Origin: Endoryza sp044226045
GTDB taxonomy: Bacteria; Bacteroidota; Bacteroidia; Chitinophagales; Chitinophagaceae
DNA: 64,000 nucleotides
Assembly: GCA_044226045.1 (NCBI GenBank)
Contig: JBGAHR010000004.1
Location: 62,001-126,000 of the forward strand
Direction: 5' to 3'
Part shown: piece after piece, positions 35,488 to 43,922 of the stretch
Layout of the letters: every line of letters starts with the position of its first letter
How positions within the stretch are numbered: position 1 is the stretch's first letter
Translations under genes and position numbers: made by a program
The notes under the pieces: generated by a model
What the model was told of the DNA's origin: nothing
The model's input: the letters and a program-made list of their open reading frames with translations, nothing else
The model's database searches: none

Positions 35488-37869
35488 ATGAAAAGAGTTC
35501 TTGCGTTTGCAGTGATGTTCAGCGGAGCGGTAGCTTCTGCTCAGAATATCCAGAACAACCCTGGATCGAATCACGGCAACAAGTTCGAGCAACTGGGAAC
35601 CATCCTTCCCACGCCGAATGAGTACCGTACGGCCAGTGGAGCGCCAGGTCCCAAGTACTGGCAACAACGTTGTGATTATGACATTAAATGTGAACTGGAT
35701 GAAGCCAAACAAAAGCTCACCGGTTCGGAAGTTGTCACTTATTTCAACAACTCTCCGGATGAACTGCGTTTTATCTGGCTTCAGCTCGATGAAAACCAGC
35801 ACAGCACTACCAAGAATGCGAACTATCAGAACAGCCAGACCATGCCCCGCAACATCAGCGATGTGGGTCTGCAGCGTTTTGAAGATGCCAAGTCTGATAA
35901 TGGTTACGGATTCAACATCACCAAACTGACCGATGCAACCGGCAAGGCACTCAAGTACACCGTTAACAAAACGATGATGCGCGTAGAACTGCCCGCGCCT
36001 GTGAAGCCTGGTCAGAAATTCGTGTTCAATCTCGACTGGAACTACAATATCGTTGACCGGTTGAAATTCGGCGGCGCCCGCGGCGGATATGAATATTTCC
36101 CCGAAGATGGCAACTACCTGTTCACAATGGCTCAGTGGTATCCACGCCTTTGCGTTTACAGCGATTTCCAGGGATGGCAGAACCACCAGTTTACCGGCCG
36201 TGGAGAGTTCGCTCTTACATTTGGCAACTTCAAAGTTCAGATGACGGTTCCTGCGGATCACGTGGTTGGCAGTACCGGTGAATGCCTCAACTATGCAGCC
36301 AACCTCACTCCTGCCCAGCTCGCCCGCTGGACAAAAGCACAAACTTCCAAAGAGCCTGTAGAAATCGTAACACTCGAGGAAGCTAAAAAAGCAGAAGGAC
36401 AGAAGAGCAAGGCCAAAAAAACATGGATCTACAAAGCCGATAACGTTCGTGACTTTGCCTGGACATCCAGCCGCAAATTTGTGTGGGACGCGATGCCGGT
36501 TAATATCGAAGGCAAGAAAATCATGGCGATGAGCTTTTATGGAAAGGAAGCCTATGGTCTGTATCGCAAATTTTCTACAAAGGCCGTTGCTCACACCATC
36601 AAAACATATTCTAAGTTCACTATTCCATACCCCTACCCTGTTGCTCAGAGCGTAGAAGCATCCAATGGTATGGAATATCCCATGATCTGCTTCAACTTCG
36701 GCAGAACCGAAAAAGACGGCAGCTATAGTGAAGGCACTAAATATGGCATGCTCGGTGTAATCATCCATGAAGTGGGTCACAACTTCTTCCCGATGATCAT
36801 CAACAGTGATGAGCGTCAGTGGAGCTGGATGGATGAAGGATTGAACTCATTTGTGGAATACCTCGCTGAGGAACTGTGGGACAATAAATTTCCGACCCGT
36901 GGCGGACCCGCCTGGACGATCACCGATTACATGAAACTCCCCAAAGATCAATTGGAGCCGATCATGTCCAACTCAGAAAACATCGTTGGTTTCGGTCCTA
37001 ACGCCTATACTAAGCCTGCAACTGGTCTGAACATTCTTCGCGAAACCATCATGGGTCGTGAATTGTTTGACTACGCTTTCAAAGAGTACGCTCGCCGTTG
37101 GGCCTTCAAGCATCCGCAACCTCAGGATCTTTTCCGTACGCTGGAAGATGCCAGTGGAGAAGACCTCGACTGGTTCTGGAGAGGCTGGTTCTATGGAACA
37201 GATGCCTGCGATATGGCCATCGATACCGTAAAATATTTTACAGCTGATCTGAGCAAAGATCCGGAAGCCAGCAAAGAGCAAACAGTGATGCGCGGCCTGG
37301 CAAAACCCCAGGGCAGCACATTCGATGATATCTCCAAGATTCGCAACCGCGATGACAAGAACATTGTTTTCGCTGCAGATGCGGATACGGCGCTGCAGGA
37401 TTTCTACTATCGCTACAACCGCGGAAAAGAAGCATACGATACTGCCAAATATGCGGTAACCATCCCCAGCAATAACCTGGAAGGCCTCGACGCTGCTGAA
37501 AAAGCAAAACTCGCCGGCAAGCATTTCTATGAAATCACTTTCAGCAATAAAGGCGGACTGGTGATGCCACTGATCATTGAGTTCACCTACAAAGACGGAA
37601 CCAAAGATGTGGAAAGAATCCCCGCACAGGTTTGGCGTTTGAACGAACAGAAAGTGGTGAAGACCTTTATGAAAGATAAAGAAGTAGCCAGCATCAAACT
37701 CGATCCGCTGAAAGAAACAGCCGATATCAACGAGAGCAACAACAGCTGGGGTACAATCAAAGAACCCAGCAAGTTCACTGCCTTCAAACAAAAGCAGGGC
37801 GCCGTTCGCGGTCAGTCTACCGGAATCAACCCCATGCAGAAAGCAGAAGAAAAGAAAAAGGCTTTCTAA
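35488..37869 (+). CDS. Secreted M1-family zinc metallopeptidase
   Basis: 793 residues with a signal peptide (MKRVLAFAVMFSGAVASAQ). The N-terminal beta domain runs to about 300 (YDIKCELDEAKQKLTGSEVV). The catalytic zinc site is LGVIIHEVGHNFFPMIINSD (HExxH at about 430) with the third ligand in QWSWMDEGLNSFVEYLAEEL. The usual GAMEN exopeptidase motif reads NGMEYPMICF, so aminopeptidase activity is likely but substrate choice may differ. The C-terminal about 200 residues carry NNSWGTIKEPSKFTAFKQKQ and no clear T9SS tail. It forms an operon with the HupE/UreJ gene and ends at a strong terminator. Confidence 0.93.
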   Translation: MKRVLAFAVMFSGAVASAQNIQNNPGSNHGNKFEQLGTILPTPNEYRTASGAPGPKYWQQRCDYDIKCELDEAKQKLTGSEVVTYFNNSPDELRFIWLQLDENQHSTTKNANYQNSQTMPRNISDVGLQRFEDAKSDNGYGFNITKLTDATGKALKYTVNKTMMRVELPAPVKPGQKFVFNLDWNYNIVDRLKFGGARGGYEYFPEDGNYLFTMAQWYPRLCVYSDFQGWQNHQFTGRGEFALTFGNFKVQMTVPADHVVGSTGECLNYAANLTPAQLARWTKAQTSKEPVEIVTLEEAKKAEGQKSKAKKTWIYKADNVRDFAWTSSRKFVWDAMPVNIEGKKIMAMSFYGKEAYGLYRKFSTKAVAHTIKTYSKFTIPYPYPVAQSVEASNGMEYPMICFNFGRTEKDGSYSEGTKYGMLGVIIHEVGHNFFPMIINSDERQWSWMDEGLNSFVEYLAEELWDNKFPTRGGPAWTITDYMKLPKDQLEPIMSNSENIVGFGPNAYTKPATGLNILRETIMGRELFDYAFKEYARRWAFKHPQPQDLFRTLEDASGEDLDWFWRGWFYGTDACDMAIDTVKYFTADLSKDPEASKEQTVMRGLAKPQGSTFDDISKIRNRDDKNIVFAADADTALQDFYYRYNRGKEAYDTAKYAVTIPSNNLEGLDAAEKAKLAGKHFYEITFSNKGGLVMPLIIEFTYKDGTKDVERIPAQVWRLNEQKVVKTFMKDKEVASIKLDPLKETADINESNNSWGTIKEPSKFTAFKQKQGAVRGQSTGINPMQKAEEKKKAF

Positions 37870-37896
37870 CCTGAAAATCTTGTTCTTATTAAATAG

Positions 37897-37929
37897 AAAA
37901 CTCCGGGCAAATTGTCCGGAGTTTTTTTT
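37897..37929 (+). terminator. Rho-independent terminator after the M1 peptidase gene
   Basis: AAAACTCCGG (37897-37906) pairs perfectly with CCGGAGTTTT (37916-37925), with a 9-nt loop and a T-run continuing to 37929. It lies 27 bp after the stop codon. Confidence 0.93.
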
Positions 37930-38092
37930 ATGCAGGTCTAACTGACCCGAGAAAAATGATTTATACAATGAGCGGATAAATAATCCGTTTTCTGCTATCA
38001 GTATTTTTGAGCAGGGAAACCAGTTATCGAATTTGAATGGCGTCAGCGATAAACTGCTATGGCCATTTAGTCTGACTAATTACCTTCCTGGC

Positions 38093-38167
38093 TCAACATC
38101 CTTTGGCAAAAAACAGCACGAATGCCACCACTACCGGTATCCAGAAAAATAGGAAAGATTTGTTCAT
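38093..38167 (-). CDS. 24-residue single-pass membrane micropeptide
   Basis: An open frame too short for usual gene calling: ATG at 38165-38167, TGA at 38093-38095. The peptide starts MNKSFLFFWIPVVVAFVLFF and ends AKGC. One continuous hydrophobic stretch with a positive N-terminal residue and Pro-11 fits a transmembrane helix. It lies 15 bp after the stop of the Arc-like gene and in the same direction, so it would be third in the SPFH operon. There is no Shine-Dalgarno, as expected for the phylum. The amino-acid pattern and position argue for a real gene, but a chance frame cannot be excluded. Confidence 0.55.
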   Translation of the reverse strand: MNKSFLFFWIPVVVAFVLFFAKGC

Positions 38168-38182
38168 GTAGGTTAATTTACA

Positions 38183-38374
38183 TCAGGAGCTTTTCGAATC
38201 ATTTTTACCGGAGGGCTTGTCGGCGGCTTTCTTTCTTCCTGATTCCTTCAGGGCTTTGTCTACCAACCATTCTATCTGGCCATTGACACTACGAAACTCA
38301 TCAGCCGCCCATTTCTCGAGCGCCTTATACATTTCTTCATCGATTCTTAAAACAAAATTCTTTTTTCCCGCCAT
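38183..38374 (-). CDS. Arc-type ribbon-helix-helix DNA-binding protein
   Basis: 63 residues. The N-terminal beta strand KKNFVLRID (4-12) is followed by helix 1 EEMYKALEKWAADEF and helix 2 SVNGQIEWLVDKALKES, the Arc/MetJ fold, then a basic and Ser-rich tail. It probably dimerises and binds a palindrome. It is 18 bp downstream of the SPFH gene, a pairing seen repeatedly in bacteria. A perfect palindrome overlapping the operon promoter (39280-39296) is the obvious candidate site for autoregulation; that link is inference. No toxin gene of the RelE/VapC type is nearby. Confidence 0.88.
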   Translation of the reverse strand: MAGKKNFVLRIDEEMYKALEKWAADEFRSVNGQIEWLVDKALKESGRKKAADKPSGKNDSKSS

Positions 38375-38392
38375 TGGATTTCCCGATAAAAC

Positions 38393-39262
38393 TTATTGAT
38401 ACAAGGTGCCGGTATTCAGGATTGGCTGTGCGCCTTTCTCTCCGCATAATACCACCATCAGATTACTTACCATGGTGGCTTTCTTCTCTTCATCGAGATG
38501 CACAATTTCTTTTTTAGACAGCTGCTCCAGGGCCAGCTCCACCATGCCCACAGCGCCTTCCACGATCTTAAATCTCGCGGCTACAATAGCGCTTGCCTGT
38601 TGACGCTGCAGCATGGCACCCGCAATTTCAGCCGCATAAGCCAGGTGACTGATGCGCGCCTCCTTGATGACAATACCCGCCGGTGACAGCCTTTCATTCA
38701 ATTCTTTTTCCAGCATGGCATTGACCTGTTCGCCGCCATCTCTCAGGGTGATAGTGGCTGTTTCATCTTCCATATGATCATACGCGTAACTGGTAGCAAG
38801 GTGGCGTATTGCGGCTTCACTTTGCACCTTGACGTAGTGATTATAGTCTGCCACTTCAAAAGCAGCTTTGTAAGTATCCTGGACCTGCCAAACGATGACC
38901 GCGGCGATTTCAATAGGGTTACCCATTTTATCGTTCACTTTCAGTTTGGCGCTTTCGAGGTTCTCAGAACGAAGCGAGATCTTTTGCTTTTTAAAAAGGG
39001 GATTCACAAACAACAATCCGTTCTCTTTGGCAGTACCAACATATTTTCCAAAGAAGGTCATCACCCTCGAGTGATTCGGATTGATAACAATGATACCAGA
39101 GCTCAGATAAACTGATGCCAGCAGGCCGATGACGCCATAAAGTGCGTACCATCCGTCTTTCAAAGTGCCGGCTTTGACCAGTAGCAACACAGAAGCAACC
39201 AGCAATACAAGAGACAAAAGCAGTGCGAGATAACCGGAAACAGGTTTAATGATCTTTTCCAT
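38393..39262 (-). CDS. SPFH/Band-7 domain membrane protein
   Basis: 289 residues. Two N-terminal membrane helices (YLALLLSLVLLVASVLLLV; DGWYALYGVIGLLASVYL) are followed by the SPFH domain: IIVINPNHSRVMTFFGKYVG, TAKENGLLFVNPLFKKQKIS, GNPIEIAAVIVWQVQDTYKA. A helical, coiled-coil-like C-terminus follows (ERLSPAGIVIKEARISHLAY, AEIAGAMLQRQQASAIVAAR). Such proteins form large ring assemblies in the membrane and control protease access or membrane microdomains. It leads the operon SPFH - Arc-like - micropeptide, with a consensus promoter at 39296-39326. No NfeD or membrane protease gene is adjacent. Confidence 0.92.
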   Translation of the reverse strand: MEKIIKPVSGYLALLLSLVLLVASVLLLVKAGTLKDGWYALYGVIGLLASVYLSSGIIVINPNHSRVMTFFGKYVGTAKENGLLFVNPLFKKQKISLRSENLESAKLKVNDKMGNPIEIAAVIVWQVQDTYKAAFEVADYNHYVKVQSEAAIRHLATSYAYDHMEDETATITLRDGGEQVNAMLEKELNERLSPAGIVIKEARISHLAYAAEIAGAMLQRQQASAIVAARFKIVEGAVGMVELALEQLSKKEIVHLDEEKKATMVSNLMVVLCGEKGAQPILNTGTLYQ

Positions 39263-39279
39263 ATATGTTCGGTTTGAAT

Positions 39280-39296
39280 GATATCAATTTGATATC
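39280..39296 (-). promoter_or_regulatory. 17-bp palindromic operator upstream of the SPFH operon
   Basis: GATATCAATTTGATATC: arms GATATCAA and TTGATATC, perfectly complementary about a single central T. It lies 18-34 bp before the SPFH start codon and touches the last base of the -7 box, so a bound protein would cover the transcription start. The Arc-like product of the same operon is the natural ligand. Confidence 0.7.
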
Positions 39297-39326
39297 AAAT
39301 ATACATCAAAGCCGGAATCTTCCAAA
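39296..39326 (-). promoter_or_regulatory. Bacteroidota-type promoter of the SPFH operon
   Basis: On the minus strand TTTG (39326-39323), 19 bp, then TATATTTG (39303-39296). This equals the phylum consensus TTTG-N19-21-TANNTTTG exactly. The -7 box ends 33 bp before the ATG. Confidence 0.82.
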
Positions 39327-39339
39327 TAATTTTTAGGCT

Positions 39340-39901
39340 TAGGACGCGAATAACGCGAATTATACGAATTACGCGAATTATACGAATTAGGCGAATTAGG
39401 CTAATGCAGACCTGACTGAGGTGATAAAGGCTGGCAGTTTGCGGTTTGCAGTTTCTCTTTCTGCGGTTGGCAGTTCGGCGGAGGCGGAGAGTTGCAATTA
39501 TTCAAGCATGCAGCTCCCCGAGCACGAGAAATGCGAAGGGCGGTTTGTATCATTCACGATGTTCCGTTTCTTTCTTGCGTTGTTTCTGTTTCTGTTTCAG
39601 GGTTCGGAAAAATCGGATATTTCTGTTTCTCTTTCTGTATCATTTTTTCTGTTTCTCTTTCTGTTTCTCCTGTTTCTGTTTCTCTGTTTCCCTTTCCGAG
39701 TCTTACAATTTTCGCCTATTCATCTCCTTCGGCGGAGGTATCATTCACGATGTTCCGTCCCGGAGAAACTGTAATTCTCGGAGAGCGCGAGTTTATCGTT
39801 TCAGGTTTAACGTTCTCTTTCTTTCTGTTATCGTTTCTGTTTCTTTCTGTTTCTCTCTTTCCGCTCCCAATCCCGCTCCCGCTCCCACTCCCGCTCTCAT
39901 T
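39340..39901. repeat. 560-bp low-complexity gap of mixed short repeats
   Basis: In order: GCGAATTATA/CGAATTA 9-mers (about 39347-39402); GCGGTTTGCAGTTT heptads (about 39433-39475); a GC-richer unique stretch (39476-39540); TTTCTG/TTTCTC hexamers (about 39583-39700 and 39815-39855); CGTTTCA/GGTTTAA units (about 39796-39812); and CCCGCTCCC hexamers (39857-39900). A 21-bp direct repeat beginning GTATCATTCACG sits at 39547-39567 and 39738-39758. Long Phe/Ser/Leu-rich frames cross it in all three plus frames and are artefacts of the repeat. The last block reaches the stop of the MORN-like gene. Confidence 0.85.
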
Positions 39902-40561
39902 CTACTCTCCGCCTGTGCTTCCGTCTCTTACTTTCACTTTTTTCTTTCCGCTGTTTTTCTTTTCGAATTCAAGAACTTCTTTGGGTTTGTTGATGGTCTT
40001 TTTCTCGCCATCTTTGGGTTTTACTTCCGCGGTAGGGGCAGATTCGAGCTTTCCTAAAGTGTAGGTTTCTGTTTTCACGACTCGTCCGGATTCGGGGTCG
40101 TAATATTTCCATACGCCGTGTTTGAGTGCGGCGCCTTCATTTTTGACAATCACTTTTCGATAACTGTCGAGTTTATCGACATCTTCCACATCGATGGTAT
40201 CATATACTTTATCAGGATTAAGCGCCTTCCAGCTTTGTTCTACTCTGAGATCGCCCATAGTAGTGTAATACTGGCAAACACCGTCTTTGAAGCCCCATTT
40301 GTAATTTTCGATCCCTATGATATCCCCCGTCAGGGAATAAACTCTCCAGACACCTTCTTTCCGGTCGTTTTTGTAGAAACCCTCTTCTTCATAACCGGGC
40401 TCGCCTCTCACGGACTCCACCCTGTTTACCCAGGGACCCTGCTTTTTGCCACTCATGTCAACACGATTTAATGTGTCTCCTTTGGCCCCGATCATATAGT
40501 CTTTCCATTGGGAAAAACCTTTCAGGGAAAACAACATAATCAGACTCAGAATCCAGCGCAT
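39902..40561 (-). CDS. Exported MORN-like repeat protein
   Basis: 219 residues, signal peptide MRWILSLIMLFSLKGFSQ. Repeats of the YwqK/MORN type follow: MSGKKQGPWVNRVESVRGEP, EGFYKNDRKEGVWRVYSLTG, YKWGFKDGVCQYYTTMGDLR and AALKHGVWKYYDPESGRVVK. The C-terminus is Lys-rich (TINKPKEVLEFEKKNSGKKK). Bacteroidota have many such proteins; 'antitoxin' names in databases rest on little and no toxin gene is adjacent. It is divergent from the BNR-propeller gene. Function unknown, probably periplasmic or on the outer surface. Confidence 0.75.
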   Translation of the reverse strand: MRWILSLIMLFSLKGFSQWKDYMIGAKGDTLNRVDMSGKKQGPWVNRVESVRGEPGYEEEGFYKNDRKEGVWRVYSLTGDIIGIENYKWGFKDGVCQYYTTMGDLRVEQSWKALNPDKVYDTIDVEDVDKLDSYRKVIVKNEGAALKHGVWKYYDPESGRVVKTETYTLGKLESAPTAEVKPKDGEKKTINKPKEVLEFEKKNSGKKKVKVRDGSTGGE

Positions 40562-40606
40562 GTTTTGTATGTTTATACCCTTAAAAACGAATAAAAGGGC
40601 TGCTTT

Positions 40607-43252
40607 ATGATGCCAAAACTACTGCAAATCACAGGCCGACTATTGATTTTAACAAGCCTGCTCAGCCTCTCCCATGCTGATTCCTTTTCCCAGATCAAGC
40701 CAACTCCCGGCGCGGACCGGTTAAAAACCATTCAGCAACGTAAGCTCATGGATATGAAATCGATGGTTCGCTCTGTTCCTTTTCGCAATATCGGACCCAC
40801 GGTGATGAGCGGTCGCGTGGTTGACCTGGATGTGAATCCGGAAGATCCGACAGAATTTTATGTTGCCTACGCCACCGGCGGACTCTGGCACACGGTCAAT
40901 AACGGCCAGAGCTTTGTGCCTGTTTTCGACTCGGAAGATATCATGACAATCGGGGATATCGCCGTAAACTGGAAAACACACACGATCTGGCTGGGTACGG
41001 GCGAAGTAAACAGCAGCCGTTCCACTTATGCCGGCATCGGCCTTTACAAAAGCACCAACAACGGCAAAAACTGGGAATACCTGGGATTGCCGGAATCTCA
41101 ACACATCGGTAAAATACAGTTGCACCCAACCGACAACAATACCGCCTGGGTAGCAGTATTGGGGCACCTGTATTCGCCCAGTAAAGACCGGGGTGTTTAT
41201 AAAACAACAGATGGCGGCAAAACCTGGAAGAATACCCTTTATGTGGATGAAAATACCGGCGCCATCGATCTTGATATCAATCCCGAAAATCCCGACGAAG
41301 TGTATGCAGCCATGTGGTACCGGACAAGGACTGCCTGGAATTTTGAAGAAAGCGGCAGAACAAGCGGTATGTACAAAAGCGTAGATGGTGGTAATACCTG
41401 GCAGCTGAGCAGCAAAGAAGGAGCCGGCTTTCCTACCGGTGCCGGCACGGGCAGAATCGGGCTGGCGGTTTATCCCAAAAACCCGAAGATTGTTTATGCT
41501 ATCGTAGATAATCAAACGATCAAACCCGACAACAGCAACAAGGCTGCTGATACCACCTTTAAGCTGTCGGATTTTAAATCACTCACCAAAGAGAGCTTTG
41601 CGACGCTGGATGATAAAAAACTGGAGCAGTTTCTTCGCAGAAACCGCTTACCGGCCAAATACACGGCGGCATCCGTTAAATCACTGGTGGCTACCGATAA
41701 GGTAAAACCTACAGCGGTGTATGATTACCTGAATGTAAATGACGGATTTGTTAATTCGGGTATTTATGGTTGCCAGGTTTACAAAAGTGAAGACGCCGGA
41801 CAAACCTGGAAAAAAACACACGAAAAAGACATCAGCATTTATTCCACCTACGGTTATTATTTTGGAAAGATCTATGTCTCCCCTTACAATGAAAACAAGG
41901 TGATCATCTTTGGCGTACCCCTTCAGTTGTCGACAGATGGTGGCAAAACTTTCAAAAGCATCGACAAAGCAAATATGCATTCGGATCACCATGCAATTTG
42001 GATCAATCCGAAAAGAGATTCCCATATTATAGATGGAAATGATGGTGGCGCCAACATTACCTACGACAATGGCGAACATTGGTTCAAATGCAACACGCCT
42101 CCTGTCGGTCAGTTTTATTCTGTTACCACCGATGATGCCAAGCCCTATAACGTGTACGGAGGATTGCAGGACAATGGCGTGTGGGTGGGCCCCTCCAACA
42201 ACAAGGAAGACATTGGATGGATGGATGACGGCAACTACCCTTTCAAAGCCCTGGGTGGTGGAGATGGTATGCAGGTTCAGGTGGATACCCGCGATAACTC
42301 CACCGTTTACGCCGGTTCACAGTTCGGCAGCTATTTCCGTATGAACAGAGTAACGGGCGGCGATAGACGCTTTATTCGTCCGACACACGACCTTGGCGAA
42401 CTCCCGCTGCGATTCAACTGGGAAACGCCGATCCTGCTCAGCCGGCATAACCAGGATGTGTTCTATTATGGTTCCAACCGCTTTCATCGTTCCATGTTGA
42501 AAGGTGACAGCCTCAGAACGATGAGTGAAGACCTTACCAACGGAAAAAAAGAAGGCGATGTTCCTTTCGGTACCCTGACTACTATATCAGAATCTCCCCT
42601 TCGTTTTGGATTGATCTATGTCGGTTCAGATGATGGCAATATCCACTTCACTACGGACGGAGGATATACCTGGAAAAAAATCGGGCAGAACCTGCCGCAG
42701 GGATTGTGGGTCAGTCAGCTTACTGCCTCCCAGTTCAAGGAAGGAAGGGTGTACGTAACACTCAATGGATACAGAAACGATCATTTCCTTCCCTACCTGT
42801 TTGTAAGCGAAGACTATGGCAATAGCTGGAAAGCGATCGGGAAAGATCTTCCGTTTGAACCGCTGAATGTGGTGAGAGAGGATAACAAATACGATAGCAT
42901 ACTATATGTTGGCAGCGATGGCGGCTTGTATGTAAGCATCGATGCCGGTAACAGTTTCATGGCCTGGAACAATGGCCTTCCGAAATCCATCCCGGTTCAT
43001 GATATCGCTATTCAAAACCGCGAAAATGAGATCGTGCTGGGTACGCATGGAAGAAGCCTGTACATCGCCAAGCTGGACAGTGTACAAATCCTTTTGAAAG
43101 ATCCTGAGTTCCGCCAGAAGAAGCAATCGGAAGTGGATAAGACCCTCGCAGTTGCCGGTGGCGTCCCTTTCAAGGATCTTTACAATCGCGAAGGCATAGA
43201 AGTGGCCTGTCCCCCATTGGCTCCCGCAAAAAAGCAGAAGAAAAAGGGATAA
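40607..43252 (+). CDS. Secreted BNR/VPS10-type beta-propeller protein
   Basis: 881 residues, signal peptide at the N-terminus (LLILTSLLSLSHADSFSQ). ATG ATG at 40607/40610. Multiple Asp-box/BNR repeats mark propeller blades: STNNGKNWEYL, TTDGGKTWKN, SVDGGNTWQLS, SEDAGQTWKKT, STDGGKTFKSI, TTDGGYTWKKI, SEDYGNSWKAI and SIDAGNSFMAW. The opening RNIGPTVMSGRVVDLDVNPE is the start seen in sortilin-like 'glycosyl hydrolase' proteins of Bacteroidota. No catalytic site is apparent. The parvulin gene begins 19 bp after it, which suggests a joint transcript and perhaps help with folding in the periplasm. Confidence 0.87.
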   Translation: MMPKLLQITGRLLILTSLLSLSHADSFSQIKPTPGADRLKTIQQRKLMDMKSMVRSVPFRNIGPTVMSGRVVDLDVNPEDPTEFYVAYATGGLWHTVNNGQSFVPVFDSEDIMTIGDIAVNWKTHTIWLGTGEVNSSRSTYAGIGLYKSTNNGKNWEYLGLPESQHIGKIQLHPTDNNTAWVAVLGHLYSPSKDRGVYKTTDGGKTWKNTLYVDENTGAIDLDINPENPDEVYAAMWYRTRTAWNFEESGRTSGMYKSVDGGNTWQLSSKEGAGFPTGAGTGRIGLAVYPKNPKIVYAIVDNQTIKPDNSNKAADTTFKLSDFKSLTKESFATLDDKKLEQFLRRNRLPAKYTAASVKSLVATDKVKPTAVYDYLNVNDGFVNSGIYGCQVYKSEDAGQTWKKTHEKDISIYSTYGYYFGKIYVSPYNENKVIIFGVPLQLSTDGGKTFKSIDKANMHSDHHAIWINPKRDSHIIDGNDGGANITYDNGEHWFKCNTPPVGQFYSVTTDDAKPYNVYGGLQDNGVWVGPSNNKEDIGWMDDGNYPFKALGGGDGMQVQVDTRDNSTVYAGSQFGSYFRMNRVTGGDRRFIRPTHDLGELPLRFNWETPILLSRHNQDVFYYGSNRFHRSMLKGDSLRTMSEDLTNGKKEGDVPFGTLTTISESPLRFGLIYVGSDDGNIHFTTDGGYTWKKIGQNLPQGLWVSQLTASQFKEGRVYVTLNGYRNDHFLPYLFVSEDYGNSWKAIGKDLPFEPLNVVREDNKYDSILYVGSDGGLYVSIDAGNSFMAWNNGLPKSIPVHDIAIQNRENEIVLGTHGRSLYIAKLDSVQILLKDPEFRQKKQSEVDKTLAVAGGVPFKDLYNREGIEVACPPLAPAKKQKKKG

Positions 43253-43271
43253 CCTATAAACGTGACGCAGC

Positions 43272-43922
43272 ATGATGAAGATTAAAGAAAGCCTGGTTAA
43301 GCGGCAATGGCTGTTATTGTTGTTATTGGTACCGGTTACCCTGTTCGGCCAGAACAAAACGATCACGCAGATCAGGCAGGAACTGGAAAAATCCACGAAC
43401 CCACCTCTGTATGTGAAGGATGTACTGAAGAAAAAATTCATCCTCGATACAGTACCGATCATGCGCACCAGTCATTTCGCGGGATTGCCAGACAGCCTGG
43501 CCTATACTGGTAAAATCGGTAAGGTATACGGGCCTTTCGATAAAGGCAGGATACTGGTACAGGTGCTGGCGAAATTGCCCAATACCTTTAACCGGGTGGG
43601 ACAGATATTCATCGATACCACGGTATTCACCAGACGAAAAGCGGATTCACTGGCCAATGATATCCTGACCCGTATCAGAAACGGATCGGCCAGTTTTGAA
43701 GACATGGCTTCGGTGTGGAGTATGGGTGGAGAAGCGCCGTTGAAGGGCGACCTGGGATGGATAGCACAGGGTGCCATGATTCCCGAAATTGAAAAGGCCC
43801 TTCGAACACACAAAAAAGGAGATGTATTTAAGGTCTGGACGAAAGCCGGTGTTCACATCATAAGAAAAACAGACACGAAACAAGACAATGGGTTTGCGTT
43901 GTTGATGAGAGTACTGTTGTGA
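43272..43922 (+). CDS. Periplasmic parvulin-type peptidyl-prolyl isomerase
   Basis: 216 residues, signal peptide ending near LLLLVPVTLFGQ. The rotamase (PpiC) domain is at about 100-205: VGQIFIDTTVFTRRKADSLA, NDILTRIRNGSASFEDMASV, WSMGGEAPLKGDLGWIAQGA, and EIEKALRTHKKGDVFKVWTK, ending in GVHIIRKTDTK. The first part (about 25-95) has no clear family. It lies 19 bp after the BNR-propeller gene. It is shorter than SurA or PrsA, with a single rotamase unit. Confidence 0.85.
   Translation: MMKIKESLVKRQWLLLLLLVPVTLFGQNKTITQIRQELEKSTNPPLYVKDVLKKKFILDTVPIMRTSHFAGLPDSLAYTGKIGKVYGPFDKGRILVQVLAKLPNTFNRVGQIFIDTTVFTRRKADSLANDILTRIRNGSASFEDMASVWSMGGEAPLKGDLGWIAQGAMIPEIEKALRTHKKGDVFKVWTKAGVHIIRKTDTKQDNGFALLMRVLL

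Noticed and set aside
35431..36780. 449-codon minus-strand frame inside the M1 peptidase gene
   Set aside because: Antisense shadow of a well-supported gene, with no recognisable family.
36973..37968. 331-codon minus-strand frame over the end of the M1 peptidase
   Set aside because: Antisense shadow; it also crosses a strong terminator.
38183..38374. Antitoxin of a type II toxin-antitoxin pair
   Set aside because: The RHH fold fits, but no toxin-like gene is adjacent; the neighbour is an SPFH protein.
39750..39812. Frame starting MFRPGETVILGEREFIVSGL, which looks protein-like
   Set aside because: It is short, lies in the repeat gap, and soon runs into hexamer sequence; the resemblance to an FHA or SH3 start is probably chance.
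39421..40064. Three long overlapping plus-strand frames rich in Phe, Ser and Leu
   Set aside because: They are open only because the TTTCTG/TTTCTC repeats lack stops in every frame; they have no domain and run antisense into the MORN-like gene.
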